From positions 1,984,001 to 2,048,000 of the forward strand of contig NZ_CP014766.1 in assembly GCF_001611675.1 (NCBI RefSeq): a DNA stretch of 64,000 nt, given 5' to 3'. Source of the DNA: Pontibacter akesuensis (lineage in GTDB: Bacteria > Bacteroidota > Bacteroidia > Cytophagales > Hymenobacteraceae). A program made the position numbers and the translations under genes. How positions within the stretch are numbered: position 1 is the first letter of the stretch; every line of letters starts with the position of its first letter. This document shows, in pieces, positions 52,469-61,746 of this stretch. The notes under the pieces were generated by a model. It was not told where the DNA came from and made no database searches. It was given only the letters and a program-made list of their open reading frames with translations.

Positions 52469-55108
52469 ATGACGCATTTCTACACGCCAAACAAACTTAA
52501 AATGCTTGCGCTTACCTTTTTGCTGCTGCTGTTACTGGGGCAGCAGGCGAGTTTTGCAGCACCCAAAAACGTATCAGTAAAACCAGAGCCCACCTGGATC
52601 AAAAAGCTGCCGGCACGGACGCAAACCAGCATCAACCCCAACAACGTGAACGGGGGCTTCCATTACCTGCTGCTGAACACGCAGTTTGAGGTGGCCAGGC
52701 AGGAAGTATACTACCACAACGTGTACAAGTTCACCACCGAGGAAGGCGTGCAGAGCTACTCAGAGCTACGGCTGAACTTCGACCCGAACCACGAGCAGCT
52801 GCAGTTGCACAAGGTGCTGGTGTGGCGCAACGGCAAAGCCATCGACAAGCTGAACCTGAGCAAGGTAAAGGTACTGCAGCGGGAGCAGGGCATGGACCGG
52901 GGCATTTACGACGAAAGCCTGACGGCGGTGCTGGTGCTGGAGGATGTGCGTGTGGGGGATATACTGGAATACGCCTGCACCATAAAAGGCGGCAACCCGG
53001 TGTTCGGGGGCAAGTTCTTTAACGCTTTTAACCTGCAGGGCTACGACCCCATGGATGAGATGCTCGTGCACATTGTGGCGCCGCAGCACCGTAAAATAAA
53101 CTACAAGCTCCACCTGACAAAGAAAAAACCAAGTATAACCACGGCGGATGGTAACACAACCTATACCTGGCATCTGAAGGATTTGCCTGCCACCGTGGTG
53201 GATGATGAGACGCCCTCCTGGTATGATCCTTACCCAGGCGTTTACGTGTCTGAGTTTAAGAGCTGGCAGGAAGTAGTGGCGTGGGCGCTGCCGCTGTACG
53301 AGGGCTACGGCAAGCCGGGAAAGGCGCTTCAGGCAAAGATAGACAGCATTAAATGTACCTACGGCAGCGATGAGAAGCGCCTGGAGGAGGCCCTGCGTTT
53401 TGTGCAGGACGAAGTGCGTTACCTGGGCTATGAGGCAGGCATCGGCGGGTTCAAGCCTCGGGCACCTTCCGAAGTATACGCCAGCCGCTTCGGCGACTGC
53501 AAAGACAAAGCCCTGCTGCTGTGCACCATGCTGCGGCAGATGGGCATCACAGCTTACCCGGCCCTGGTGAACTCCACCTACCAGAAGCAGATCGAAAACC
53601 AGCTTCCCTCGCCGTATGCCTTCAACCACTGCATTGTGCAGGTGCAGCTGCTAGGCGGCCAAACCTACTGGTACGATGCCACCATCAGCAAGCAGCGCGG
53701 CGATTTTAAGAACATCTACCTGCCTAACTATGGCAAGGCGCTCGTGCTGGCGCCCACCACCAAAGCACTTGCCACGGTTACGTCGCCTGCCGCTGATTTT
53801 CCGCATGTAAGCGCGCAGGAGATCTACCACATCAAGGCCATAGACAAACCGGTTATGCTGGAGGTGCGCACCGAGTACAGCGGCTCGGAGGCCGACTACC
53901 AACGCAGCAACTTTGCCACCACCAGCCTGCAGGACATCGAGAAAAGCTACCTGAACTTCTACGCCAACCAGTATCCTGACATTGAGAAAGCGGCAGATAT
54001 TGCGTTTGAAGACTGGGAGGCGAATAACACCTTTACGGTAATAGAGAAGTATACCATCGATAATTTCTGGGCGGCGCAGGCCGATAATGCCGAGGTAGTG
54101 GAGGCGTGGTTTACGCCGCAGGTGCTCCAAGGCTACATCCGTCAGCCAAAAACAAGCAAACGCACCATGCCGCTGGCGCTCTCTTACCCGCTGCACGTGG
54201 AGCAGAAAATTACGGTGCTGCTGCCGGAGGCGTGGCCTATTGCGAACGAGCAGAAAGCCATAGAAGACGATGCCTTCTTCTTCCAGAAAACGGTGAGTTA
54301 CGGCACCACAGGAACCGAGCTGACGCTGCACTACACGTACCAGTCGCACCAGGACTTTGTGGAGGCAGCGGGCACGGCGAAATACCTAAGCAACCAGAAA
54401 GAACTGCTGAACGAGCTAAGCTACGGCCTAACGTACAACCAAACGCTTGCCTCCTCCGGCACCGACAGCCAGTTTAGCTGGGGCGTATTGCTGCTGGCGG
54501 TGCTGCTGCTGGCAGGCTTCTCCTTCGGCGCTTACAGGCTGTACTTCTGGGACCCAAGCCCCGTACCGGGCTATTCCCTGCTCGACAAACAAAGTATAGG
54601 CGGCTGGCTCATTCTCCCGATGATCGGTTTGGCTTTAACGCCTTTGCGTATCGTGGTGAGCCTTTTCACAGATGATTTTTTCAACAAAGCTGTATGGACT
54701 GCCCTGCTCGATGCTTCCTCGGGAGCCTACTCGCCGGCCATGGCGGGAGTGCTAGGAATGGAACTGGTGGTGAACATTGCATTTATCGTGCTTAGTGCGC
54801 TGCTGTTTATACTTGCCGTGAAGCAGCGCACCAGCGTGCCGAAGCTGATGGTGGCCTACTATGCTTTCAACCTTGTTTTTATACTTCTGGACGTCGCGCT
54901 GGTGAGCCTGCTGAACGTGCCGCTGGGCAACTCCGGAGAGACAGCCGGAGAAGTGGCAAGGGCCGTTATCGGAGCAGCCATCTGGATTCCATACTTCACA
55001 CTTTCCACAAGAGTAAAAGCTACTTTTGTAGTGCAGCTGCAGCCAGTCTTACCGGAGGAGGAATACATTCCCGCCCCATCCGGCGAAGAGGAACAGGTGC
55101 ATGCGTAA
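52469..55108 (+). CDS. DUF3857-transglutaminase protein with DUF2569-like membrane C-terminus
   Basis: The 879-residue protein has a signal peptide (to about residue 30), a DUF3857 beta domain (about 50-250) and a transglutaminase core (about 280-410). The catalytic triad is readable: Cys344 in FGDCKDKA, His387 in AFNHCIVQV and Asp403 in WYDATIS. After a DUF3858-like segment come one membrane span (about 670) and a DUF2569-like bundle of four spans (about 710-850, starting GGWLILPMIGLALTPL). It is probably an envelope protease or cross-linking enzyme of unknown substrate. Confidence 0.9.
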   Translation: MTHFYTPNKLKMLALTFLLLLLLGQQASFAAPKNVSVKPEPTWIKKLPARTQTSINPNNVNGGFHYLLLNTQFEVARQEVYYHNVYKFTTEEGVQSYSELRLNFDPNHEQLQLHKVLVWRNGKAIDKLNLSKVKVLQREQGMDRGIYDESLTAVLVLEDVRVGDILEYACTIKGGNPVFGGKFFNAFNLQGYDPMDEMLVHIVAPQHRKINYKLHLTKKKPSITTADGNTTYTWHLKDLPATVVDDETPSWYDPYPGVYVSEFKSWQEVVAWALPLYEGYGKPGKALQAKIDSIKCTYGSDEKRLEEALRFVQDEVRYLGYEAGIGGFKPRAPSEVYASRFGDCKDKALLLCTMLRQMGITAYPALVNSTYQKQIENQLPSPYAFNHCIVQVQLLGGQTYWYDATISKQRGDFKNIYLPNYGKALVLAPTTKALATVTSPAADFPHVSAQEIYHIKAIDKPVMLEVRTEYSGSEADYQRSNFATTSLQDIEKSYLNFYANQYPDIEKAADIAFEDWEANNTFTVIEKYTIDNFWAAQADNAEVVEAWFTPQVLQGYIRQPKTSKRTMPLALSYPLHVEQKITVLLPEAWPIANEQKAIEDDAFFFQKTVSYGTTGTELTLHYTYQSHQDFVEAAGTAKYLSNQKELLNELSYGLTYNQTLASSGTDSQFSWGVLLLAVLLLAGFSFGAYRLYFWDPSPVPGYSLLDKQSIGGWLILPMIGLALTPLRIVVSLFTDDFFNKAVWTALLDASSGAYSPAMAGVLGMELVVNIAFIVLSALLFILAVKQRTSVPKLMVAYYAFNLVFILLDVALVSLLNVPLGNSGETAGEVARAVIGAAIWIPYFTLSTRVKATFVVQLQPVLPEEEYIPAPSGEEEQVHA

Positions 55109-55194
55109 TAAGCTATGGCAGTACATGAGGATGAAAGCCTCTTGAACAAAGTATAAAATCATAAAAAGTACATTTCAAGTTAATTGTAAGGAAA

Positions 55195-56019
55195 GTGAAG
55201 AAAGTAGTATTAGGGCTGATGATCGCGTTGGGAGTTGGTGTCTTAGGAACGGCAGAAGCGCAGCAGCAGGTGAGGTATTTTAGCAGGAGTGGCGTAAAAC
55301 AGGTTACAGCGGAAGAAGCTTACTTTTTTGAGGTGACCAAAGAGGATGCCTCCGGCGGAGGCACCAAAACGCGCTACCAAGTGCAGGACAGCACTAAAGT
55401 AAGCCAGCACACATACAGCGATTTGGATGGAGGCAAGTATAAATCTGGCATCCTGGATGGCCCGCGCTATGAGTGGTACCCTAACGGCAACCTAAAGGAA
55501 GAAGGCTTATACAGCAACAACAAGCTCAATGGCACCTACAAAGCCTGGTACGAAAGCGGAGAATTGCGCTACAGCAAAAAGTATAAAGACAATCAGCCAC
55601 ACGACTCTCTTACCGCCTATTATAAAGCCGGTAATGTGCGTCGGGTGGAAGTATACGAGGGCGGAAAAATGACCTCCGGCAAAGTATATGATGAAGCAGG
55701 CAAGGAAGTGAAATACATCCCGATGGAGCAGATTCCATTGTTTCCGGGCGGAGAGCATGCCATGCTTCGGTGGCTCGGCAGTAACATCAAGTATCCAAAG
55801 AGCATGCGCAAAGCCCGTTTAGCTGGTTTAGTGGTAATAGCATTTACGGTGGATGAAGAAGGTAACCTGAGCAATATAGAGCTGCTGAAAGGAATACATC
55901 CGGATGGAGACGCCGAGGCATTACGCGTAATTAAAAGCATGCCGACCTGGAACCCCGGCCTGCTGGAGGGGGAGCCTGTGACGGTTCGTTATACCCTCCC
56001 AATCAGGTACTCTATTTAG
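55195..56019 (+). CDS. MORN-repeat (YwqK-like) and TonB C-terminal protein
   Basis: The 274-residue product begins with GTG, preceded by AAGGAAA, and has a signal peptide ending near AEAQ. Residues about 85-160 hold MORN/YwqK-type repeats (WYPNGNLKEEGLYSNNKLNG, AWYESGELRYSKKYKD). The last 90 residues are a TonB C-terminal domain (YPKSMRKARLAGLVVIAFTV and MPTWNPGLLEGEPVTVRYTLPI). There is no N-terminal membrane anchor of the classical TonB type, so it may be periplasmic. It is not next to exbB or exbD. Confidence 0.88.
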   Translation: MKKVVLGLMIALGVGVLGTAEAQQQVRYFSRSGVKQVTAEEAYFFEVTKEDASGGGTKTRYQVQDSTKVSQHTYSDLDGGKYKSGILDGPRYEWYPNGNLKEEGLYSNNKLNGTYKAWYESGELRYSKKYKDNQPHDSLTAYYKAGNVRRVEVYEGGKMTSGKVYDEAGKEVKYIPMEQIPLFPGGEHAMLRWLGSNIKYPKSMRKARLAGLVVIAFTVDEEGNLSNIELLKGIHPDGDAEALRVIKSMPTWNPGLLEGEPVTVRYTLPIRYSI

Positions 56020-56044
56020 GACTAAACTGAAGCACTTACAAACC

Positions 56045-56563
56045 ATGAAAAAGCTTTTTCTCATTCTGCTGCTCGCTACAAGTGTACTTTATACTTCCAA
56101 AGCCCAGCAAACAGCTGCACCGCAGGCCGACGTGGCGAGTATAGAAGCCATCACAGCGGCGGGCTTAAAAATTATCTCCGGCCCTAAGGGGCAGCAGCGC
56201 GATATGGAGGCGTTTAAGGCGCTGTTTCTGCCGAACGCGCAGATGGGCGGCGTGTTCTACAAAGGCGACAGCAGTTTTGTGCGCCTGACGACGGTGGAGA
56301 ACTTCGCTGACCGCAATGGCCCTGCGTACGCCGAAATGGGTTTTTACGAGAACCAGTTGGCCCTGCGCATCGAGCGGTTCGGCAAACTGGCCACCGCCTT
56401 CCAGACCTACGAGACCCGTATGGGCAGCCCCACAGGCAAAGTGGAGGACAGAGGCGTAAACACCTACCAACTGGTGTACGACCAGGGCCGCTGGTGGATC
56501 GCCAGCCTGCTCTTCACCCCGGAAACCGCTACCCAGCCCATCCCGAAGAAATATCTTAAATAG
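56045..56563 (+). CDS. Secreted NTF2/SnoaL-like protein
   Basis: The 172-residue product has a signal peptide ending near SKAQ (about residue 21). The rest fits an NTF2-like cone fold: a helix with MEAFKALFLPNAQM, strand pairs around FVRLTTVENF and the closing NTYQLVYDQGRWWIASLLF. No catalytic residues are obvious. It lies 26 bp after the TonB-like gene and may be co-transcribed. Confidence 0.8.
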   Translation: MKKLFLILLLATSVLYTSKAQQTAAPQADVASIEAITAAGLKIISGPKGQQRDMEAFKALFLPNAQMGGVFYKGDSSFVRLTTVENFADRNGPAYAEMGFYENQLALRIERFGKLATAFQTYETRMGSPTGKVEDRGVNTYQLVYDQGRWWIASLLFTPETATQPIPKKYLK

Positions 56564-56588
56564 CCGTTTTTAAGTATGATACCTGTAT

Positions 56589-57047
56589 ATGACTCGGTAT
56601 CTGCTTTATTTCCTGACAGGTGTTGCCACGGCAACGGTTATTTTGTTCTTCAGAGGGTATGTGCACGTGCCTCAGAACGTGTATTCTGATGCGGCACTGC
56701 TGGCAGGGATGGTGCTTTTCGGGTTGGCCTCCTGGGTTACACTCTTCCGGATAAAGCTCGGGGCGGTGGTGGCGCTGCTCTGTTCGCTGGCCCTGGTGCC
56801 GTGGTTGATACGCATTGGGCTGCGCGTTTGGGCGGCAGGTTCAGAGGCGCCACAGGTGGTGCAGTTCATACACATCGGCATGTCGGTACTTGCTCTCTTC
56901 TCACTCATCGTCAGTGCCCGCTATACCTTTAGCCGGGGCTCCTGGCGCTCGGGCACTGCGGCGCCCGCCACTGTTGTAAAACTCTTTCTGATGATTATTC
57001 CGCTGGCTGTTGTGGCCGGTTGGCTGCTGGTGATGGATGATGTGTAG
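56589..57047 (+). CDS. Hypothetical four-span membrane protein
   Basis: The 152-residue protein has four predicted membrane helices (about residues 5-22, 36-52, 58-78 and 96-112), with a fifth hydrophobic stretch at the end (LFLMIIPLAVVAGWLLV). No family is recognised. It follows the NTF2-like gene by 26 bp, so it probably shares its transcript. Confidence 0.7.
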   Translation: MTRYLLYFLTGVATATVILFFRGYVHVPQNVYSDAALLAGMVLFGLASWVTLFRIKLGAVVALLCSLALVPWLIRIGLRVWAAGSEAPQVVQFIHIGMSVLALFSLIVSARYTFSRGSWRSGTAAPATVVKLFLMIIPLAVVAGWLLVMDDV

Positions 57048-57152
57048 CTCCCAGCCCCCTCAATTTCTTTTCTCATAGCTTTGTTTATGTCCGAGACAGC
57101 GGAAGGAGGGGCGGATTGTAAAAAGCTTCTTTATTTCCGGTGCGACTATAAA

Positions 57153-57395
57153 TGAGAAAAGCCACGCCATTTAATGACGGGGCTTTCTCTCACCTTAAAA
57201 CAAACTAAACTAATCTAAACTTTATCTAACCTTATCTTTAGTAGACTATACTTCCTTATTCGGGGCAAAACACTATTTCTAACGTAGGTTCTGCAGGGGG
57301 CAAAAGGGTACTTTAACAAACTTCTTCTCCAAATTCTTGAATGTTAACTTTGTGTTAACTATATTAGCCTTCCGATACTCTGTTCCCCTTAAATC
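57153..57395 (-). ncRNA. Probable small RNA, about 240 nt
   Basis: A strong promoter (57400-57431) points leftward into a region with no reading frame. About 240 bases later a terminator-like hairpin occurs at 57154-57191 (GAGAAAAGCC and GGCTTTCTCTC, with one bulge). The transcript would be non-coding; it shows short TTAG-rich repeats near its 3' part. I cannot assign a known RNA family. The same hairpin may also end the gene that stops at 57047. Confidence 0.45.
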
Positions 57396-57399
57396 GGGT

Positions 57400-57431
57400 G
57401 CAAAAGTACCTTTATAATTTCAATTGCAAAA
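57400..57431 (-). promoter_or_regulatory. Strong Bacteroidota-type promoter facing left
   Basis: On the minus strand TTTTGC (57426-57431) and TACTTTTGC (57400-57408) form -33 and -7 elements with about 18 bases between TTTG and TA, close to the phylum consensus TTTG-N19-TAnnTTTG. It is the best promoter I see in the window, and no gene lies directly downstream. Confidence 0.65.
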
Positions 57432-57640
57432 GAAAAATCAAGAAAGATTTTTCACCTTTCCCTCGTGTCATTTAGTTGCAACCGCAACCCTCTGATTAAC
57501 AGAAAATTACAACAACGCTTCTTCGGATTTTTTTAACAAGAAATTCTGCCTTTCTTTACGCTTGCCCTCTATTTTAGCGTTGGAACATCAGTAACACAGG
57601 GTGCCTTACCTGACAGAAGGCGGCAAACCTGTCGAAAAAA

Positions 57641-57668
57641 AGAAAAGGCAGGGGAGAATCCCTGCCTT
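57641..57668 (-). terminator. Terminator of the GshB-like operon
   Basis: AAGGCAGGG and CCCTGCCTT form a stem around a GAGAATC loop. On the minus strand it is followed by TTTTCTTTTTTT. It lies 27 bp beyond the stop codon at 57695. Confidence 0.88.
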
Positions 57669-57694
57669 CAAGTATAGTTCAGCCTGTGTTGGCG

Positions 57695-58744
57695 CTAAAT
57701 CATGGCCACTGTTTTGTTGTTGATCTGGGTGCTGTAGGTATTTTTATAATGCACCTTTCGCTCGAGTGCGGCAATAATCGGTACCGAGAAATCCACACCC
57801 TCCATCTCGAAGGCATCGTGCAAACCGCCCGGGCTAAACACGTTTATCTCCATCAGCTTATTTCCCACAATATCCAGGCCCACCAGGAACATACCGTCCT
57901 GAATCAGCTTTGGCCGCACCAGCTCCACCAGGTCCAGCATCGTTTGGGTAACGGTGGCCTGCTGGGTAGAGCCGCCAGCGTGCAGGTTGCTGCGGATATC
58001 GTCTTTTCCGGTTACCCGATGAATGGCGCAGTACTTGCCCTCATGCTGCAAAGCCTCCCCGTTCATCACAATAAGGCGCACGTCACCGCCGGTCGCCTCG
58101 GGCAGGTACTCCTGCGCAATCACGTAGCCGTCGCGGCTGATGGCCTCCACGATCTGGTTCAGGTTAGTGGTGTCGTCCTTCTTCACCATAAACACGCCCG
58201 AGCCTCCTGAGCCTTGCAGCGGCTTCAGGATGATGTTGTTCTCCTGCTCCCTGAAAAACGCCTTTATCTCCTCCTTATCGCGGGTGATGAGCGTACGCGG
58301 GCGCACCGCTTCCGGAAAGTGCTGGAAGTACATCTTATTTACCGCATCAGAGAGCTTAGTCGGGTCGTTGAGTACGATCACGCCGTGGCGCAAGGCCAGC
58401 TGGCCGAAGATGATGCCCGCGTTCTGTGCCCAGCCGCGTCCTTCCCCCTCCGACGAAGGATCGTTGCGGAGCATGAGCACGTCCAGGTCCGGTGCGGTAA
58501 CGCGCACTTTCGTTGCCTTGTCGCCCTGGATAGCCTCGAGGTACGTAACCAGGGTTTTATACTTCTTCTTCGGGTCGGCCTGCACGGCAGTGGCGCCCAT
58601 AAAGCCATCGGGGTAATAGGCCAGGTCGCCGACGCCCATCAGGTACACGGTGTGCCCTTGGTTGTGCATGCGCTGTGCCAGGAAAATGGTGGAATAAGTG
58701 GGTTTTTCGGTGTTGGTATCGTTTACTACAAATCCTATGGTCAT
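57695..58744 (-). CDS. GshB-like ATP-grasp ligase
   Basis: The 349-residue product resembles bacterial glutathione synthase: an N-terminal domain with VLMLRNDPS, then VLNDPTKLSDAVNKMY, the ATP-grasp core IILKPLQGSGGSGVFMV, EYLPEATGGDVRLIVMNGEAL, RSNLHAGGS and the metal-binding DIVGNKLMEINVFSPGG. GshB joins gamma-glutamylcysteine and glycine. No gshA is in the window and glutathione is rare in this phylum, so the true substrate may differ. It is the last gene of a minus-strand cluster, 40 bp after the QEGLA gene, and has its own terminator. Confidence 0.88.
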   Translation of the reverse strand: MTIGFVVNDTNTEKPTYSTIFLAQRMHNQGHTVYLMGVGDLAYYPDGFMGATAVQADPKKKYKTLVTYLEAIQGDKATKVRVTAPDLDVLMLRNDPSSEGEGRGWAQNAGIIFGQLALRHGVIVLNDPTKLSDAVNKMYFQHFPEAVRPRTLITRDKEEIKAFFREQENNIILKPLQGSGGSGVFMVKKDDTTNLNQIVEAISRDGYVIAQEYLPEATGGDVRLIVMNGEALQHEGKYCAIHRVTGKDDIRSNLHAGGSTQQATVTQTMLDLVELVRPKLIQDGMFLVGLDIVGNKLMEINVFSPGGLHDAFEMEGVDFSVPIIAALERKVHYKNTYSTQINNKTVAMI

Positions 58745-58784
58745 GGGGTGCTTTGTTCTTTAGGTGGATGTTTTGGGTGGAAGA

Positions 58785-60632
58785 TCACAGTAAATTAAAT
58801 ACTGATATGCCGGCTTTTAGTTGTTCCAGCTTGGGTTTGATACCCTCGTTGAGGAGATAGCGCGGCTTGATGGGCACCGGGCGCAGCACGTTACGGTATA
58901 TCAGCTCCTGCACAAGCGGGAGGTAATCCTGCCGTATTTTGCCGATGAGCAGCGGTTCCAGCTCGTGGCCCTGTTTCAGGTACTCAAGCAGGTGCACGAG
59001 GCCGCGCAGGTACACAGCGTCTTTGGTGAGGCCGCCACCACGGTGCACGCGCATGGTAATGTCCCAGGCTGTTTCATCGCTGAAGTTGTAGGTGTCCTTC
59101 AGCCGCCAGAAGTTTTCGGTAAAGCTGCTGCCCTTCGTGAGGTGGTACACAGCCACAACGCGCGCTGCCAGCATGCGCATGCGGTCCTGGTCGAGGCCAC
59201 CTACCAGCCACTCGCTTAGCACCGCCAGCCCCTCCTGCAGCTCCTCGTAGCCGGGGCTGCCCATGTACAGCTGCCGGAGCGGCTGCGCCTTGCCGTTGTA
59301 GTAGGTGAGGATATGCGTACCCACCTCGTGCTGGATCAGGGCCTCTGCCCGATGGCGGGGTATTTTGGCGTCGGTTCCCACATTCAGCCTTCCCTCCGAC
59401 ACGATCAGGCCCACAATGTCCTCCCGCACGTCCACACCGGAATCAAGGCCAGGGTACTGCTCCCGCAGAAAAGAAATTTCCTGTTCGGCCAGTGCGGCGA
59501 ACTCTTTTACAGGCATCAGCGCCGCGTCTTTCTCCCGCATGGGCTCAGGAATGGCGGCCAGTATACCTTCTGCAATCTTCAGCAGGGGCTCGTGCACGGT
59601 GCCGTACAGCTGCATGCTGCTGTACAAAAAATCGGGGGTGTTGCGGTCGGCCAGCATCGTCAGCATCTTGTCCAGCTCGTGGCGCTTGTCGCGGAACAGG
59701 TAACCCAGCGTGGGGTCGTCCACTTTCTCGATGGCGATGTTGTAGAGCTTGCGCTTCAGCTGGTCGGCATCCACAGGCAGCAGGCGGTAATGGAAAGTCG
59801 GTTGTTCTTTATACTTTGATTTTTGGAAAGCCGCCCAGGCCTCCTGGTTGTTCACGGGCGTTACCAGCAGCAGGAACTGAAACTGGTCGCTGATGCTGGT
59901 GAGCTGCTTGTCGATGCGCCACACCACGCGGTTCACCGACTGCCGGCCCAGCGCCTGGAAGTGCACGGGGTGGTGCGTTGTCTGCACCGATACAAAGTCG
60001 AACACGGTTTTCTTGATGGCGTTGGCTACTTTCTCGCGCATGTTCCGCAGCAGCTGGGGGTATATCCTGCCGGTGGCTTTGTTTTTATAGATAGGTCTGA
60101 GTTGCAGCCCGAGCAGCAGCACGCTGTGTCGTTTTAGCTCCTCCTCGGTTAGCAGGCTGTGCGGCTCCTGCAGCAGTAGTTGGTTGGTGTCGGTGGCTAC
60201 GGACGTGCGGGTTTCGGGCAGCTTTATACGTTGCAGCTCCTCCACAATGGTTTTGGTGGTGGTAGGCAACTGCTTTTCCGGGCCCAGCACCTTAAACAGC
60301 GGCGCGTCTGTGGCATCGGCAGGCGCAGCCATCAACTCCATAATCATAAACGCGCCAAAATGGTCGGATAGGGTCTTGGCTATACTTTGCACCAGGGGCC
60401 GTAGCTCTTCGGTGCGCTCCTGGTGCGAGATGATATAGGAGGCGTTGGCTTTCAGGAAGTCGGCGGTGGCGTGGTCGGGTTGGCCGGTGGGATGGCGGAA
60501 GATCACCAGGAAGGGCAGGGGTCTGTCGATGTACACCAGCCCTCCCTGCGGCAGCCGCCGGTGCACCTGCTTGCCGCGCTTCAGGCTGCCGGTTATCTTT
60601 TTGATAAAACTGTCGGTGATGTGGTCGATCAT
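58785..60632 (-). CDS. QEGLA-motif (DUF1704) zinc metallohydrolase
   Basis: The 615-residue product matches the 'flavohemoglobin expression-modulating QEGLA motif' family (DUF1704). It has a zinc-site motif HEVGTH (residues 435-440) and the signature EELQEGLA (QEGLA at 466-470), inside a gluzincin-like domain of about 250 residues. The N-terminal half is a mixed alpha-beta region of unknown role. The DUF1704 family includes the eukaryotic tubulin detyrosinase MATCAP, so peptide or C-terminal amino-acid cleavage is plausible. It lies between genes for a formylglutamate amidohydrolase-like protein and an ATP-grasp ligase, 40 bp before the latter. Confidence 0.9.
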   Translation of the reverse strand: MIDHITDSFIKKITGSLKRGKQVHRRLPQGGLVYIDRPLPFLVIFRHPTGQPDHATADFLKANASYIISHQERTEELRPLVQSIAKTLSDHFGAFMIMELMAAPADATDAPLFKVLGPEKQLPTTTKTIVEELQRIKLPETRTSVATDTNQLLLQEPHSLLTEEELKRHSVLLLGLQLRPIYKNKATGRIYPQLLRNMREKVANAIKKTVFDFVSVQTTHHPVHFQALGRQSVNRVVWRIDKQLTSISDQFQFLLLVTPVNNQEAWAAFQKSKYKEQPTFHYRLLPVDADQLKRKLYNIAIEKVDDPTLGYLFRDKRHELDKMLTMLADRNTPDFLYSSMQLYGTVHEPLLKIAEGILAAIPEPMREKDAALMPVKEFAALAEQEISFLREQYPGLDSGVDVREDIVGLIVSEGRLNVGTDAKIPRHRAEALIQHEVGTHILTYYNGKAQPLRQLYMGSPGYEELQEGLAVLSEWLVGGLDQDRMRMLAARVVAVYHLTKGSSFTENFWRLKDTYNFSDETAWDITMRVHRGGGLTKDAVYLRGLVHLLEYLKQGHELEPLLIGKIRQDYLPLVQELIYRNVLRPVPIKPRYLLNEGIKPKLEQLKAGISVFNLL

Positions 60633-60818
60633 GCGCTGTGGGTGTGGTGCTGCGGATTTCTAATGAAGGACCCGCTTACGGCTGCAGGCAATCCGCTGTA
60701 AAACGAACTGGCAAAAAACTTAGGATGGCGAAGTATGGCCGGCACTTGCAGCCGATTTGTTACTTAAGCCCTTTTCTTTTGTCATACTTAGTCTTTTGTC
60801 AAGGTATGACAATGGCTA

Positions 60819-61625
60819 CTAGGAAGCACATACCTGAGTAAGCGCCTGCAGCACGGGCCGCTTGGTTTGTTCCAACGCCTGCTTTATCTCCTGCACCTGC
60901 TCCCAGTCGGGCGTGCCGGTCCACTCATCCATAAAGAACTTTTTAAACTCGATGCTCATTACACATACGCGGTCGCCGAAGGTATCGTGTATCCAGCGCA
61001 TGAAGTGCCCGCCCTTGAACTTAACGTTTTCGCGCACATCCAGCTGGCGGCCCTGGTAGTTGTAGCTGCCCAGGCTTTGCATGAAGGCCGTTACCACCGG
61101 TGCCCACTTCTCACGATCCATATTGCCGGTGCCGATATTCACCTCCGGGTTCTGCTCCGGGTCAGCGGCCGGCCCATTGGCGCCTTCGCGGCGGTGGTTG
61201 TATGTATGAAGGTCGTAGATCACGATGCAGTCGTGCTCCTCCAGGAGTTTAGAAAGCATCTGTTTCACATCCTTGTAAAACCGCTCATAGCGCACCATCG
61301 ATTCCTGCGCCTGCTCCTCCGGCAGTTCTTCCTTCCATACGTGCAGGCCCCAGGCATCTTCGGGCTTGCGGTAGATGGCTTTCTCCGGCGGGCGGTTCAG
61401 GTCCATCTCAAAGCGCGAATAGTTGCCTACAATGTAATTATCTGTTATCCCCACCCACTCGGCGGTAAACGGGTCCTCTTCCCGCAGGCGCTCATCCGAA
61501 GTGAGGTTAAACAGTGCCTGCAGGTTCGGGCGCACCTCGTGTCCGTTGTGAATGGCGGTGGCCACCAAGGGACTGTCTCCCCGTTGCAGGGTGTAATAAA
61601 CGGTGCCTATTTTTGTATCAGTCAT
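60819..61625 (-). CDS. N-formylglutamate amidohydrolase-like protein
   Basis: The 268-residue product fits the FGase family: VATAIHNGHEVRPN (metal-binding His region), DNYIVGNYSRFEMDLNRPPEKAIYR, DLHTYNHRREGAN, and EFKKFFMDEW near the C-terminus. FGase enzymes cleave N-formylglutamate at the end of histidine breakdown, or related amides and esters; no other hut gene is adjacent. It is the first gene of the minus-strand cluster, separated from the QEGLA gene by 186 bp that include a GTCATAC/GTATGAC inverted repeat (60781-60810). Confidence 0.88.
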   Translation of the reverse strand: MTDTKIGTVYYTLQRGDSPLVATAIHNGHEVRPNLQALFNLTSDERLREEDPFTAEWVGITDNYIVGNYSRFEMDLNRPPEKAIYRKPEDAWGLHVWKEELPEEQAQESMVRYERFYKDVKQMLSKLLEEHDCIVIYDLHTYNHRREGANGPAADPEQNPEVNIGTGNMDREKWAPVVTAFMQSLGSYNYQGRQLDVRENVKFKGGHFMRWIHDTFGDRVCVMSIEFKKFFMDEWTGTPDWEQVQEIKQALEQTKRPVLQALTQVCAS

Positions 61626-61746
61626 AGTACATGTAATGTGTCCAATTGTACCCTTTCCGGTGGCTGAAGGTTATCTTTTGCGGCTCAGGCGCAGTAGTTT
61701 TGCGCGTACTGCTTTATTCCTATATTTACATAAATATTATATTCAG

